Source: Chryseobacterium hagamense (lineage in GTDB: Bacteria; Bacteroidota; Bacteroidia; Flavobacteriales; Weeksellaceae). Taken from it: 59,274 bases of DNA. Location: NCBI RefSeq assembly GCF_007991455.1, contig NZ_BJYJ01000023.1, positions 1-59,274 of the forward strand, read 5' to 3'. Shown piece after piece: positions 1-10,212 of the stretch (within the stretch, counting starts at the first letter, position 1; every line of letters begins with the position of its first letter). The position numbers and the translations under genes are program-made. Below the pieces are notes generated by a model. The model was not told where the DNA came from, ran no database searches, and worked only from the letters and a program-made list of their open reading frames with translations.

Positions 1-1
1 T

Positions 2-988
2 TACGGACAGATTAATTTTCAGATCGGCAACCGGATTACGCTGGCTTCAGGAAATGCCAATGCTGAAATCTGTGACAGCGATGTCAACGGTTCGGAAAGT
101 GCCAACCTGAATAATTATAAAAACCTGTTCACTGCCGATCCCGGAGTAAGCCTCACTTTTTACAGCACGCTGGCCAATGCACAGGCGAATACCAATGCAA
201 TTGCTTCCGTTCAGACCATCACCGCTACCCAAACCTTTTATATAAGATTTACAAGCACATCGGCCTGCCCGAATACCGGCATTTTAACCATTACCTTAAA
301 GGCACCGAAAAAATCTACCGTACTGGCTGATAAGGTAGTCTGCCCTGATGACAACACTACGCTGGATGCCGGCCCGGGCTTTACCTCCTATCTATGGAGT
401 ACGGGAGCTACCACCCAATCCGTAACCGTCGGGGCCGGAAGCTATTATGTAGACCTTGGATTTAACGGTTGTGTATACCGCCAATCGGTAAACGTTACTA
501 CAGCGCCTTCGCCGAAAATTACAAAAATCGAAGTTTCAGGTTCCAACGCCACCATATCCGTATCGGGAGGTACCCCGCCTTACAGATATTCATTAAACGG
601 GATCGACTATCAGTCCTCCAATATCTTTACCGGACTTTCAAGAGGCATCCATACCGTGTATGTAACCAGCGTAGACAGATGTTCTCCGGTAACATCTGAG
701 TTTCTGGTGCTGAACCTTATCAATGCCATCACACCGAATGGTGACGGGCACAATGATGTCCTGAATTATTCTGACCTGAGGATCAAACAGGATGTTTCTA
801 TTGAGATCGTCGATCGTTACGGAGCGGTTGTTCACAGATCTTCCGGTAAAAATTATACCTGGGACGGAAAAATAAACGGGGCACCGATACCAACAGGAAC
901 TTACTGGTATTTATTACGATGGACCGAGCCGGATACCCAATTGCCGGTTTCATATTCCGGATGGATTCTGGTTAAAAATCGCGAATAA
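2..988 (+). CDS. T9SS type-B sorted giant surface protein, C-terminal part (copy 1 of tandem array; 5' end outside window)
   Basis: The frame is open from the first bases of the window to TAA at 986-988, so this is the 3' end of a larger gene. The visible 328 residues hold one Cys-containing module like those in the following genes, then a segment with DAGPGF...WSTGATTQS, a GGTPPYRYSLNG repeat resembling SprB/PKD-type modules, and the gliding-motility-associated C-terminal (CHU_C) domain with NAITPNGDGHND, IVDRYG and a final GWILVKN. In Bacteroidota this domain is the type-B sorting signal for the type IX secretion system, so the protein is inferred to be exported and cell-surface bound. The same architecture follows in the next four genes. 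No terminator hairpin is visible before the next promoter. Confidence 0.9.
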   Translation, partial: YGQINFQIGNRITLASGNANAEICDSDVNGSESANLNNYKNLFTADPGVSLTFYSTLANAQANTNAIASVQTITATQTFYIRFTSTSACPNTGILTITLKAPKKSTVLADKVVCPDDNTTLDAGPGFTSYLWSTGATTQSVTVGAGSYYVDLGFNGCVYRQSVNVTTAPSPKITKIEVSGSNATISVSGGTPPYRYSLNGIDYQSSNIFTGLSRGIHTVYVTSVDRCSPVTSEFLVLNLINAITPNGDGHNDVLNYSDLRIKQDVSIEIVDRYGAVVHRSSGKNYTWDGKINGAPIPTGTYWYLLRWTEPDTQLPVSYSGWILVKNRE

Positions 989-1034
989 ATTTAAATTTTT
1001 ATTAACATTTTATTAACGGTACTGGATAATTATC

Positions 1035-1042
1035 TAAATTTG
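1035..1042 (+). promoter_or_regulatory. -7 promoter element TAAATTTG of copy 2
   Basis: Matches the Bacteroidota consensus TAnnTTTG and ends 22 nt before the ATG at 1065. No TTG is seen at the usual -33 spacing. It supports ATG 1065 rather than the TTG at 1059 as start. Confidence 0.6.
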
Positions 1043-1064
1043 TAGAAATCCTAAATCATTGTAC

Positions 1065-4000
1065 ATGAAAAGATTTCTATTATCTTTCGTATTATTCCTT
1101 CTCGGTTTTAATACCTTTTTTGCCCAAAGGGATACGGAACACTGGATCGCACCTTACTATAATACAGTCACGGATTATAGCAATGCTTTATATTTATCTA
1201 CCGATTCCGTCACGCCTTTTGAGGTGAGAATTTATAACAATAATGCATTGCTGACCACTGTCACGATAAGCAAGGGAAGCCCGCAGATTTATTCGGTGGC
1301 CAACAGTATTATTGCAGCCAAAACATCTACCGATGCTTTTAAAGTCATTAACAAAGGATTATACCTCAATGGTGACAAGCCCTTTTACTGCAGCTTACGG
1401 ATGGGGCAGTCTGCCCACGGAGAAATTATCACCAGTAAAGGGAAAGCGGGCATCGGCAAAACGTTTTTTGTTGCAGCCAGCCCGAATACGCCTGCTTCAT
1501 CAACCTACACCGCCAATTACAATTTTACTGCAGGAATCATGGCTACCGAAGACAATACCCTGGTAACAGTATCCTGGAACACTTCCGGCCTGGTATTTAC
1601 AGGCGGTACCCCGGCAGGAAACTCCCACTCCTTTACTTTAAATAAAGGACAATCTTTCATTTTCTCGGGACCCGGCACAACAGATGCCAATCTAAGCGGA
1701 TTTATCGGGGCCAAAGTGGTTTCCGACAAACCGGTGACGCTTACCAACGGGAGCTGTAACGGAAATTTCGGGCTGGGCAGTTCGGGGGGATCCGATGCGG
1801 TGCTCGACCAATCCGTTCCTACAGAAAGACTGGGAAATACCTTTGCCATCGTAAAAACAAAATCCACCGCCCCGACCCAGAATATGGAAGGAGGCATCAT
1901 CATTGCAACGGAAGACAATACCCAGATTTTCGTGAATGGCGGAACCATGCCTATAGCAACAAAGAATACCGGAGAATGGTATAGAATCGATGAATCCAAT
2001 TATATTGCCCAACCAGGAGCAGGAACGCATTCCAACATGTATATTTCCACTTCCAAAAATGCATACCTTTATCAGTTTGTGGCTATCAACGGCGACAATG
2101 CAACCTGCGGCTTCAACTACATTCCGCCGTTGAACTGTTTCCTGCCGCGAAAAATTGATGAAATCGGGAAGATCAACGAAATGCCCGGTGTCAGTTCTAC
2201 AATAAGTCTGAAATTAAATATCTTAACAGAAGCGGGATCTACCATAACCTATAGTCTGAATGGAGGGCCGGCTACGGTACCAACTGCCGCACAGGGCCCT
2301 TACCCATTAACCGGAAATACGAACTGGGTAACTTATGCCATTGAGAATCCTTCGGGAAATCTTACAATTAATTCAACAAAAGCGGTGACTGCCGGTATAA
2401 ACGGAGGGTACAGCACTGCCGGATACGGAGGGTATTTTGCCGGCTTCTCTTCAATTCCGGTTATTGCGAAAAAAACAGGGGAATGCGTTCCCGGAATCGT
2501 ACTGGAAGTAGACGACAGTTATGAGACCTATCAATGGTTCCTGAACGGTGTTGCCATTACCGGGGCTACACAGAATACCTATACGCCTTCCGCTGCAGGA
2601 AATTATACGGTAAAGGTGACGATGGGAACCTGTCCTCCGGTGACGACGCCGATTTATAAAGTAACCAGCTGCATAAGAAATACAACGGCCAGCCTTAATG
2701 CCTGTGCCACAAAAATCATTACGCCTGCATTCTCATTTACAACAACACAGACCCCGGTAGCCAGTACCGTTACCATCCTTACCCAGCCTACTCACGGTAC
2801 GGCAACCATCAATGGATCTGGACAGATTACCTACACTCCGAACCCGGGATATCTGGGACCCGATACTATTATTTACCAGTTCTGCGGAAATGCAGCCGAA
2901 TTTGTAGACTGCGAACACGTTACTCTAAACCTGACGGTAGTTCCTTTTATCCTGACCGATACCACCATCAAAGCCTGCCAATACAATGGTAAAGGATTCT
3001 TTGATCTTACAGCGGCTAGCGTAACCACTTATAATCCTGTAGTGAAGAAATTTTATCCGACCTTGGCTGACCTGAATGCAGGAACCAATGAAATTACGAC
3101 AAATATTGACAATTATTTTTCAGGGGCCGGCTTTGTTTATGTAAAAGTAACAACCAATGAAGGCTGTACCGGGAATGCAAAAATCACCCTGGATTTCCTG
3201 CCTACCCCAGTGGTTACCGAAGCGACCATAAGCGAATGTTTCCTTGAAACGGATGAAACGAAGGCGGCATTTAATCTTTCTTTAGCCAATGTTTCGGCAC
3301 AGACTCCGGTCACTAAAAAGTATTACCCTACTTTTGTGGATGCGAGCAATGCAACCAACGAAATCCTGGCCCCTTTACATTTAACTTATATTTCCGGAAA
3401 CGGAACCGTATATATCCGGGTATATAATTCAAACGGGTGCTATGCAATTGCCAAAGTAAATCTTGTGGTGATTCCTCCGAAAAGATCGTCTGTTCTCGTA
3501 GATAAAACCATTTGTATCGATGCCAGAACGAATCTTGATGCAGGGCCTGGTTACCAGTCTTACCAGTGGAGCACGGGAGCTACGACCCAATCCATTTCAG
3601 GTGTAGCCGTAGGGAACTACTGGGTGATCCTGAAAGATAACGGATGTTCCGTAAAACAGATGGTAAGCGTTAAAAAAGCAGAAGATCCGGTGATTACGGA
3701 GATTGAAATTTCCAACAACACAGCCACCGTTCATGTAAAAGGCGGTAAAACACCTTACCAATATGCCGTGGATGTACCCGGAAACTGGCAGGATTCCAAT
3801 GTATTCACAGGTCTTTCCAGAGGCCAGCATTTATTTTATGTAAAAGATGCTTACAATTGTACGCCGGTTTCCGTAGAAGTTACCGTACCGAATCTGCTCA
3901 ATGCCATCACGCCGAATGGTGATAATAAAAACGACTATATCGATTACAGCGAACTGGCCTACAAAGAGAATCTCAGTTTTGTCATCTATGACCGGTACGG

Positions 4001-4172
4001 AAATAAAATTTTCACCGGTGATAAATTCAATAATTACAAGTGGGACGGCAGACATTTCGATAAGAAGATTTCCACAGGCACTTACTGGTTCCACATCAAC
4101 TGGAATGAGCCGAATAAAGAAAAGACGCCGATCAAATACACCGGATGGATTCTGGTAAAAAACATCAATTAA
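1065..4172 (+). CDS. T9SS type-B sorted IgGFc-binding-like giant surface protein (copy 2)
   Basis: The product is 1035 aa. A signal peptide (MKRFLLSFVLFLLGFNTFFA) precedes a mature start QRDTEHW. Residues ~40-370 resemble the N-terminal region of IgGFc-binding proteins (ATEDNT, LNKGQS, DQSVPTERLG, FNYIPPLNCFLPRKIDEIG blocks). Then follow an Ig-like module (YQWFLNG...YTPSAAGNYTV), a Big/cadherin-like module (HGTATINGSGQITYTP), two repeats of a ~85-residue Cys-containing module, a DAGPGY...WSTGATTQS segment, a GGKTPYQY module and the CHU_C type-B sorting domain (NAITPNGDNKND ... GWILVKN). It is likely secreted by the T9SS and anchored at the surface as an adhesin or binding protein; the ligand is unknown. 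It is transcribed alone, from a promoter at 1035 to a terminator at 4198. Confidence 0.88.
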   Translation: MKRFLLSFVLFLLGFNTFFAQRDTEHWIAPYYNTVTDYSNALYLSTDSVTPFEVRIYNNNALLTTVTISKGSPQIYSVANSIIAAKTSTDAFKVINKGLYLNGDKPFYCSLRMGQSAHGEIITSKGKAGIGKTFFVAASPNTPASSTYTANYNFTAGIMATEDNTLVTVSWNTSGLVFTGGTPAGNSHSFTLNKGQSFIFSGPGTTDANLSGFIGAKVVSDKPVTLTNGSCNGNFGLGSSGGSDAVLDQSVPTERLGNTFAIVKTKSTAPTQNMEGGIIIATEDNTQIFVNGGTMPIATKNTGEWYRIDESNYIAQPGAGTHSNMYISTSKNAYLYQFVAINGDNATCGFNYIPPLNCFLPRKIDEIGKINEMPGVSSTISLKLNILTEAGSTITYSLNGGPATVPTAAQGPYPLTGNTNWVTYAIENPSGNLTINSTKAVTAGINGGYSTAGYGGYFAGFSSIPVIAKKTGECVPGIVLEVDDSYETYQWFLNGVAITGATQNTYTPSAAGNYTVKVTMGTCPPVTTPIYKVTSCIRNTTASLNACATKIITPAFSFTTTQTPVASTVTILTQPTHGTATINGSGQITYTPNPGYLGPDTIIYQFCGNAAEFVDCEHVTLNLTVVPFILTDTTIKACQYNGKGFFDLTAASVTTYNPVVKKFYPTLADLNAGTNEITTNIDNYFSGAGFVYVKVTTNEGCTGNAKITLDFLPTPVVTEATISECFLETDETKAAFNLSLANVSAQTPVTKKYYPTFVDASNATNEILAPLHLTYISGNGTVYIRVYNSNGCYAIAKVNLVVIPPKRSSVLVDKTICIDARTNLDAGPGYQSYQWSTGATTQSISGVAVGNYWVILKDNGCSVKQMVSVKKAEDPVITEIEISNNTATVHVKGGKTPYQYAVDVPGNWQDSNVFTGLSRGQHLFYVKDAYNCTPVSVEVTVPNLLNAITPNGDNKNDYIDYSELAYKENLSFVIYDRYGNKIFTGDKFNNYKWDGRHFDKKISTGTYWFHINWNEPNKEKTPIKYTGWILVKNIN

Positions 4173-4197
4173 AGTTCCTCACGGAAGAATTCTCAGA

Positions 4198-4224
4198 CCA
4201 CGATTTTACAATCGTGGTTTTTTT
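4198..4224 (+). terminator. Rho-independent terminator of copy 2
   Basis: Perfect 8-bp stem CCACGATT/AATCGTGG with a TTAC loop, followed by seven T. Confidence 0.9.
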
Positions 4225-4276
4225 ATGGCTTAATATATTTTTTAATAATAATTTAATGTCTAAAAGAATTTTCTAT

Positions 4277-4284
4277 TATTTTTG
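4277..4284 (+). promoter_or_regulatory. -7 promoter element TATTTTTG of copy 3
   Basis: TAnnTTTG match ending 21 nt before ATG 4306. The in-frame TTG at 4282 lies inside this element and so cannot be the start codon. Confidence 0.65.
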
Positions 4285-4305
4285 CAAAAATCCATATTCC
4301 ATTTT

Positions 4306-7152
4306 ATGAATAAAATTTTATTATCGTTTGTATTAATTCTCCTGGGAATCAATACGGTCTTCGCACAGAGAGACACCGATCATTGGTTTGCGCCAATGGC
4401 CGCCAGAAGCTCTGTGCTCTTAAGCCCTCAGCAGGCACTTTATTTTTCTACGGATTCCACAACGCCGTTTCCGATACAGATATTCAGCAACAATGCGGTG
4501 ATCGGTACGGTAACCGTCAGTAAAGGAAACCCTCAGACGTTTACAGTTCCGCTGTCCGCAATGATTACTTCTGCAGAATCAGACCTGTTTACCCCCATCA
4601 GTAAAGGCTTATATACGAAAGGTACACGGCCTTATTATGCCACGCTCCGTTTTTCTGTAACCAGCCATGGAGAAATTCTTACGTCAAAAGGAAAAGCAGG
4701 AATCGGGACAAAATTTTATGCCGTGGTATCTCCGATCGAGAATATTACCTCCGGATCTGCCTCTTCTACGCTCCTAAATTTTATGGCCGGCGTTCTGGCA
4801 ACGGAAGACAACACCACCGTAACGGTTTCAGGATATTCTCCGAACACCGTATTTACCAATGGCTGGACAGGCGTGACCAATCCGACCATTACTTTTACCT
4901 TAAATAAAGGACAGTCTTATATTATAGAAGGAGTTGGAAATACGGCAGCCAATAAAAAAGCATTCATTGGTGCCAAAATCGTTTCCAACAAGCCGGTCTC
5001 GGTAACCAACGGAAACTTCAACGGGCAGTTTGCGCTTACGGGTTCTTTTGACGGATCGGATACCGTAATGGACCAATCCGTACCTACCGACAGACTCGGG
5101 AATGAATTCGTAGTGGTAAAAGGAAACGGGGACATCAGTAAAAGAATGGAAGATGCCCTGATTGTTGCAACGGAAGATAATACGGAAGTGTATATTAATG
5201 CTGGAACTACCCCGGCTGCCGTTCTTAATGAAGGGCAAAGCTACCGGGTAAATGAAGTAAGCAATACCAATTATATCAACCAGGGAAACAACCATTACAA
5301 CATGTACATCAAGACCACGAAGAATGTATATGTTTACCAGCTGCTGGCCGGGGTTGCCAACAGCAATGCCACCATCGGGTTCAATTATATCCCGCCGCTG
5401 AACTGTTATTTGCCGAGAAAGATTGATGAAATCGGAATGATCAACATCCTTCCGCCAACTACGAATAGCGTAAAACTTAATATCCTTACCGAAAAAGGAG
5501 CTGCCGTTACGGTAAACGGAGCTGCGCCTCCCGCTGCCCAGGGCCCTTACAACGTAACGGGAACCAACAACTGGGTTTCGTACTCCGTTCCTAATGTGAC
5601 GGGAAATATGACGATTACTTCTACAAAAGCCGTTACAGCCGGTATTTCGGGAGGTAGCGGTGTTGTAGGATACGGCGGCTATTTTGCAGGATTCTCGTCG
5701 ATCCCGGTAATTGCTAAGCAGACCGGTGACTGTATTCCAGGTCTGATACTGGAAGTGGATGACGGATTTGACTCGTACCAATGGTTCAGGGGAAATACTG
5801 CCATTCCGGGAGCCACTTCCAATACCTTCACCCCAACCCAGTCAGGAAACTACACGGTACGGGTAGTCGTAGGAACCTGTGCCCCGGTAGTGACTCCGGT
5901 ATTTAAAGTATTTACCTGTCTTAATCAGACCACGAAAGCATTGACGGTCTGCGAAGGTTTTCAGAGTGTCGTTCCTTCGTTTACCAATTCTACCCAGACC
6001 TATGTTCCGAGTACCGTAACGATTGTTACCCCACCGGCAAACGGCACGGCAGTGATCGATCCGAATGGGGTTATTATCTATACCCCGACTTTCGGATTTG
6101 TAGGGAACGATACCCTGGTTTATAAATTCTGCGGAAATGATCCCGAATTTACAGACTGTGAACAGGTTACCCTGACGTTTACCGTTTCAGCCAGCCCGGA
6201 TGTAAACGACGCGACTTTAAGGTCCTGTTTTATCACGGCAACCCCGGCAAAGGGCTTATTTAATTTAACCACTGCTCCCGTAACAAGTACGCCGGGCGCC
6301 ACTAAAAAATATTATCCGTCGCTTACCGATGCGCAGAACGGAACCAATCCGATTGCAGATCCCACAAATTACATCGCCCCTAACGGAGTCGTTTTCGTAC
6401 GGGTAAGCAATGCCAACGGATGTTTCAGGGTGGCAAAAATCACCCTGGTGGTTCTTCCCCCGGTATATTCGAGCCTTCTTGAAGACAAGATCATCTGTAT
6501 GGAAGATACCACGACTTTAGATGCGGGTCCCGGATTTACTACTTACAAATGGAGTACGGGGGCAACCAGCCAGAGTATTAATAACGTAACGGTGGGCACC
6601 TACTGGGTAGATCTTAAAACAGGAGACTGTACCGCAAGGCAGACGGTAAAAGTATATGCTTCGGAGCAGCCTGTGATTTCCGGTATCGATATTTCAAACA
6701 ATACCGTTACGGTAAATGCAGCCGGCGGAACCGCACCTTACCAATATTCAATCGATAACATCAACTGGCAGGACTCGAATGTATTCGCCAACGTTCCCAG
6801 AGGCAACCATACATTCTACCTGAAAGATGCTTATGACTGCGACCCTATTGACGTGGAAGTTACCGTACCGAACCTCATCAATATCATTACTCCCAACGGG
6901 GACGGCGTGAATGATGCACTGGATTATTCTGCGTTAGCGCACAAGCCGAATTTCGTATTTAATATTTACGACCGGTACGGTGCAAAAATGCATCAGGGAA
7001 ATAAAGCCAACGGATACAAATGGGACGGTGGTGTAGGCGGAAAAAAAGTACCTACCGGAAATTACTGGTTTGACCTCGGCTGGAATGAGCCGAACAGCAG
7101 ACAGACCCCGGTTAAATATTCGGGATGGATTGTTGTTAAAAACAGAGATTAA
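4306..7152 (+). CDS. T9SS type-B sorted IgGFc-binding-like giant surface protein (copy 3)
   Basis: The product is 948 aa. A signal peptide ends ...NTVFA, with mature QRDTDHWFAPM. The order of parts matches copy 2: IgGFc-like N-terminal region with ATEDNT, LNKGQSYI, MDQSVPTDRLGNEF and GFNYIPPLNCYLPRKIDEIG; Ig-like module; NGTAVIDPNGVIIYTP module; only one ~85-residue Cys module (RSCFITATPAKGLFNL); DAGPGF...WSTGATSQS; GGTAPYQYSIDN; CHU_C domain (NIITPNGDGVND ... GWIVVKN). It therefore differs from copy 2 chiefly by lacking one repeat module. Export by T9SS is inferred from the C-terminal domain. The ligand is unknown. It has its own promoter and terminator. Confidence 0.88.
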   Translation: MNKILLSFVLILLGINTVFAQRDTDHWFAPMAARSSVLLSPQQALYFSTDSTTPFPIQIFSNNAVIGTVTVSKGNPQTFTVPLSAMITSAESDLFTPISKGLYTKGTRPYYATLRFSVTSHGEILTSKGKAGIGTKFYAVVSPIENITSGSASSTLLNFMAGVLATEDNTTVTVSGYSPNTVFTNGWTGVTNPTITFTLNKGQSYIIEGVGNTAANKKAFIGAKIVSNKPVSVTNGNFNGQFALTGSFDGSDTVMDQSVPTDRLGNEFVVVKGNGDISKRMEDALIVATEDNTEVYINAGTTPAAVLNEGQSYRVNEVSNTNYINQGNNHYNMYIKTTKNVYVYQLLAGVANSNATIGFNYIPPLNCYLPRKIDEIGMINILPPTTNSVKLNILTEKGAAVTVNGAAPPAAQGPYNVTGTNNWVSYSVPNVTGNMTITSTKAVTAGISGGSGVVGYGGYFAGFSSIPVIAKQTGDCIPGLILEVDDGFDSYQWFRGNTAIPGATSNTFTPTQSGNYTVRVVVGTCAPVVTPVFKVFTCLNQTTKALTVCEGFQSVVPSFTNSTQTYVPSTVTIVTPPANGTAVIDPNGVIIYTPTFGFVGNDTLVYKFCGNDPEFTDCEQVTLTFTVSASPDVNDATLRSCFITATPAKGLFNLTTAPVTSTPGATKKYYPSLTDAQNGTNPIADPTNYIAPNGVVFVRVSNANGCFRVAKITLVVLPPVYSSLLEDKIICMEDTTTLDAGPGFTTYKWSTGATSQSINNVTVGTYWVDLKTGDCTARQTVKVYASEQPVISGIDISNNTVTVNAAGGTAPYQYSIDNINWQDSNVFANVPRGNHTFYLKDAYDCDPIDVEVTVPNLINIITPNGDGVNDALDYSALAHKPNFVFNIYDRYGAKMHQGNKANGYKWDGGVGGKKVPTGNYWFDLGWNEPNSRQTPVKYSGWIVVKNRD

Positions 7153-7176
7153 GACAAGTTCCATAAATTATTAAAA

Positions 7177-7203
7177 GCACGGTTTTTAAACCGTGCTTTT
7201 TTT
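7177..7203 (+). terminator. Rho-independent terminator of copy 3
   Basis: 9-bp perfect stem GCACGGTTT/AAACCGTGC with a TT loop, followed by seven T. Confidence 0.9.
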
Positions 7204-7235
7204 ATTCTTTTCCCATTTAATTGGAAATAAAAATC

Positions 7236-7243
7236 TATTTTTG
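7236..7243 (+). promoter_or_regulatory. -7 promoter element TATTTTTG of copy 4
   Basis: TAnnTTTG match ending 21 nt before ATG 7265. Position and form equal those of copy 3, so the interrupted gene keeps an intact promoter. Confidence 0.6.
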
Positions 7244-7264
7244 TTTAAAACTAATCTTCCGACC

Positions 7265-10105
7265 ATGAAAAGATATTTCTATTTCCTGTTCTTTCTTATT
7301 TTGCCCTTCATTCATTTGTCGGCATAAAGGGATACCGAACACTGGTTTGCTCCTTTCTCATCTGCTAATTTTTCTACCGGCACAGCGAAACAAGCCCTCT
7401 ACCTTTCAACGGATTCAACGATACCGTTTGCGGTAGATATTTACAACAACAATATTGTTATTGGTACCGTTACCATCAGCAAAGGCAGCCCGCAGCTTTT
7501 TGACATTACTGCAGCAACCATGATCGGATCTGTTTCGGCAGACCTTTTCAGTGTAGGTACCAAGGGACTTTATCTGAAAGGAAGTAAGCCGTTTTTTGCT
7601 ACATTCAGGTTTATCGTGCCTGCTCATGGAGAAATTCTGACGTCCAAAGGAAAGGCAGGAATCGGTACGAAGTTTTATGCCGTTGTCGCTCCTCTTACCA
7701 ACACCAGCTCATTCATGAACTTTACAACGGGGATTCTTGCCACTCAGGACAATACCACCGTAACAGTTTCCGGATATGCCAACAATGTGGTTTTTACCAA
7801 CGGGACTACGGCAGCTGCCATGCCTACAATGACGATTACCCTGAATAAAGGACAATCGTATATTGTGGAAGGACGGGGAAACCAGCCGGGGAACCTGAAA
7901 GGCTTTATCGGTGCAAAGATCGTTTCGGACAAGCCCATCTCAATTACCAACGGGAATTTCCTCGGTGAATATAATATCGGTACTCCTCTTACAAACGGGG
8001 ATATTGTGATGGATCAGTCGGTACCTACCGAAAGGCTCGGAAAAGAATTCGTTCTGGTAAAAGGATACGGCAATATCGCTTCAGCTACCGAAGACGCCTT
8101 AATTGTTGCTACGGAAGATGACACGAAGATTTTCGTAAACGCTAATCCTGTGCCTGTTGCCACCATTAACGAAGGGCAACATTACCGGGTAAATGAAATC
8201 AGCAATACCAATTATATCAACCAGGGGAACGATCATCACAACCTGTACGTCAGGACTTCTAAAAATGCTTATGTATACCAGCTTCTTGCCGGTACGCCAA
8301 CTTCCAGCGCAACCATCGGTTTTAATTATATCCCGCCTCTCAACTGCCTGCTGCCAAGAAAAATCGATGAGATCGGAATGATTGAAAAACTTCCGCCTAA
8401 CACCTCAAATACGATTAAATTAAATATTTTAACGGAAAAAGGTGCTGCAGTAACGTACAGCATCAATGGAGGAGCACCGGTAACCCCGACGGCAGCACAG
8501 GGACCTTATGATGTAACAGGTACGTCGGATTGGGTATCCTACTCCATTACCGGAGTAACGGGAAATGTATCAATCTTTTCTACAAAAGCCGTGACGGCAG
8601 GAATTGCCGGAGGAAGCGGTGTGGTAGGATACGGAGGCTATTTCGCAGGATTTACCTCGATTCCGGTGATCAGCAAAACCGGTGACTGTACGCCGGGAAT
8701 TACCCTGGAAGTGGGAGATGGTTTTGAATCTTATCAGTGGTTCCTGGGATCTGCTCCCATTACCGGAGCCAACAGCAATACCTATACGCCGATGCTTCCC
8801 GGAAACTATACCGTCAAAGTAGGAATGGGCGGATGTTTTGCAACAACTCCTGTTTTCCTGATAGAATCATGCTATGAACAGGTAGTCAAGAGCATGGTGG
8901 TTTGTGATGCTCAAAAAACGATAATTCCGAAATTTACCAATCATCCGGTGGCTATTGTTTCCGGTACTTTACAGATAGATACACCGCCTGCTCACGGGAC
9001 AGCAGTTATCCATGCTGCAACGGGAAATATCATATACACCCCTGCAGCCGGATTTGCAGGAAATGATGTTCTGGTTTATCATTTCTGTGCCGACCCTGCC
9101 ACGGGTGTAGGCTGCGAACAGGTAACCATGACCATGATCGTTGATCCCAATCCTGTGGTACAAAATGTATCCCTGAGATCCTGCTATATTGCCGCAAAAC
9201 CTGCGATGGCTTTATTTAATCTTGAAACAGCACCTGTTACTACCGCAACAGGAGTCATAAAAACATTTTACCCGACCCTTACCGATCTTACCAACGGAAC
9301 CAACGTTATTGTGCCGGCATCCGCTTTCATTTCATCCGGTACCAAGGTCTATGCGAAGGTGACGAATTCAAACGGATGTTACAGCATTGCTGAAATTACG
9401 CTGGTCGTGATTCCTCCCGTAAAATCTACCGTATTGGCGGATAAAATTATCTGTATCGAAAATAAAGCGGTACTGGATGCCGGGCCAGGCTTTGACGGCT
9501 ACGACTGGAGCACAGGGGAAACTACCCAAACCATCAGCGCCGGTATCGGGACCTATTGGGTAAACCTCAAATCAGGCGAATGCTATACCCTCCAGCCTGT
9601 AAAAGTGATCCCTGCGGTACAGCCGGTGATTACAGGCCTTGATATTAAAAACAACACCATAACGGTACTGGTAACCGGCGGAACTCCTGCGTATAAGTAC
9701 TCGCTGGATGGCATCCAATGGCAGGATTCAAACATTTTCGACCATCTTCCGAGAGGGGAAAACAGAATATATGTAAAAGATTTTTACAACTGTGAGCCGA
9801 TTGATGTTACGGTAACGGTCCCTAATCTCCTGAATGCCATCACTCCGAACGAAGACAGCAAGAACGATTATATCGATTACTCGGAACTGGCTTATAAGAA
9901 AGACCTGATTTTCAATATCTACGACCGGTACGGAAACAAAATCCATCAGGCTGATGCCTTCAATAATTACAAATGGGACGGAAGCATGTATGGTAAGAAA
10001 CTGCCTACTGCCACGTACTGGTATGAAATTACCTGGACCGAACCGAATAAGGCGCAAACCCGGATGAAATATTCCGGCTGGGTTCTTGTAAAAAATATCG
10101 ATTAA
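7265..10105 (+). pseudogene. T9SS type-B surface protein copy 4, interrupted by one in-frame TAA in the signal-peptide junction codon
   Basis: From ATG 7265 the frame encodes a signal peptide (MKRYFYFLFFLILPFIHLSA), then TAA at 7325-7327 (codon 21), then continues in the same frame with RDTEHWFAP and stays open to TAA at 10103-10105. All intact siblings read CAA (Gln) at this codon: FAQRDTEHW, FAQRDTDHW, FAQLDREHW. The lesion is thus one C-to-T change. The remaining ~925 codons keep the full architecture: IgGFc-like region, Ig-like module, one Cys module, GGTPAYKYSLDG and CHU_C domain ending GWVLVKNID. Without readthrough or correction only a 20-aa signal peptide is made; internal starts (e.g. 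ATG 7520) would lack the export signal. A sequencing error or programmed/phase-variable state cannot be excluded from sequence alone. Confidence 0.85.
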
Positions 10106-10123
10106 GCCATTTATTAAATACTG

Positions 10124-10153
10124 AAAGCCATGATTTTAAAATCGTGGCTTTTT
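10124..10153 (+). terminator. Terminator of copy 4
   Basis: Long stem AAAGCCATGATTTT/AAAATCGTGGCTTT with one G-T pair, then a T-rich tail. Confidence 0.8.
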
Positions 10154-10187
10154 ATTAATTTTTTAACGCGATAATACTTTTTATTAT

Positions 10188-10195
10188 TAATTTTG
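10188..10195 (+). promoter_or_regulatory. -7 promoter element TAATTTTG of copy 5
   Basis: TAnnTTTG match ending 17 nt before ATG 10213. Confidence 0.6.
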
Positions 10196-10212
10196 TGTTA
10201 AAGGCAACCTGA

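Noticed and set aside
1692..2030. Minus-strand open frames over the giant surface genes (also 4900-5781, 12850-13620 and others)
   Set aside because: They are antisense shadows of long conserved coding regions: no signal peptide, domain or promoter fits, and codon composition follows the plus-strand gene.
7325..7327. Recoding or readthrough of the TAA in copy 4
   Set aside because: TAA is used as a normal stop by most genes here and no recoding signal is visible nearby; kept only as a remote alternative.
7520..10105. Treating the fourth surface protein as an intact 861-aa gene starting at ATG 7520
   Set aside because: The frame continues upstream to a promoter and signal peptide identical in layout to the siblings; the 7520 ATG lies inside the conserved head domain and would give a protein without an export signal.
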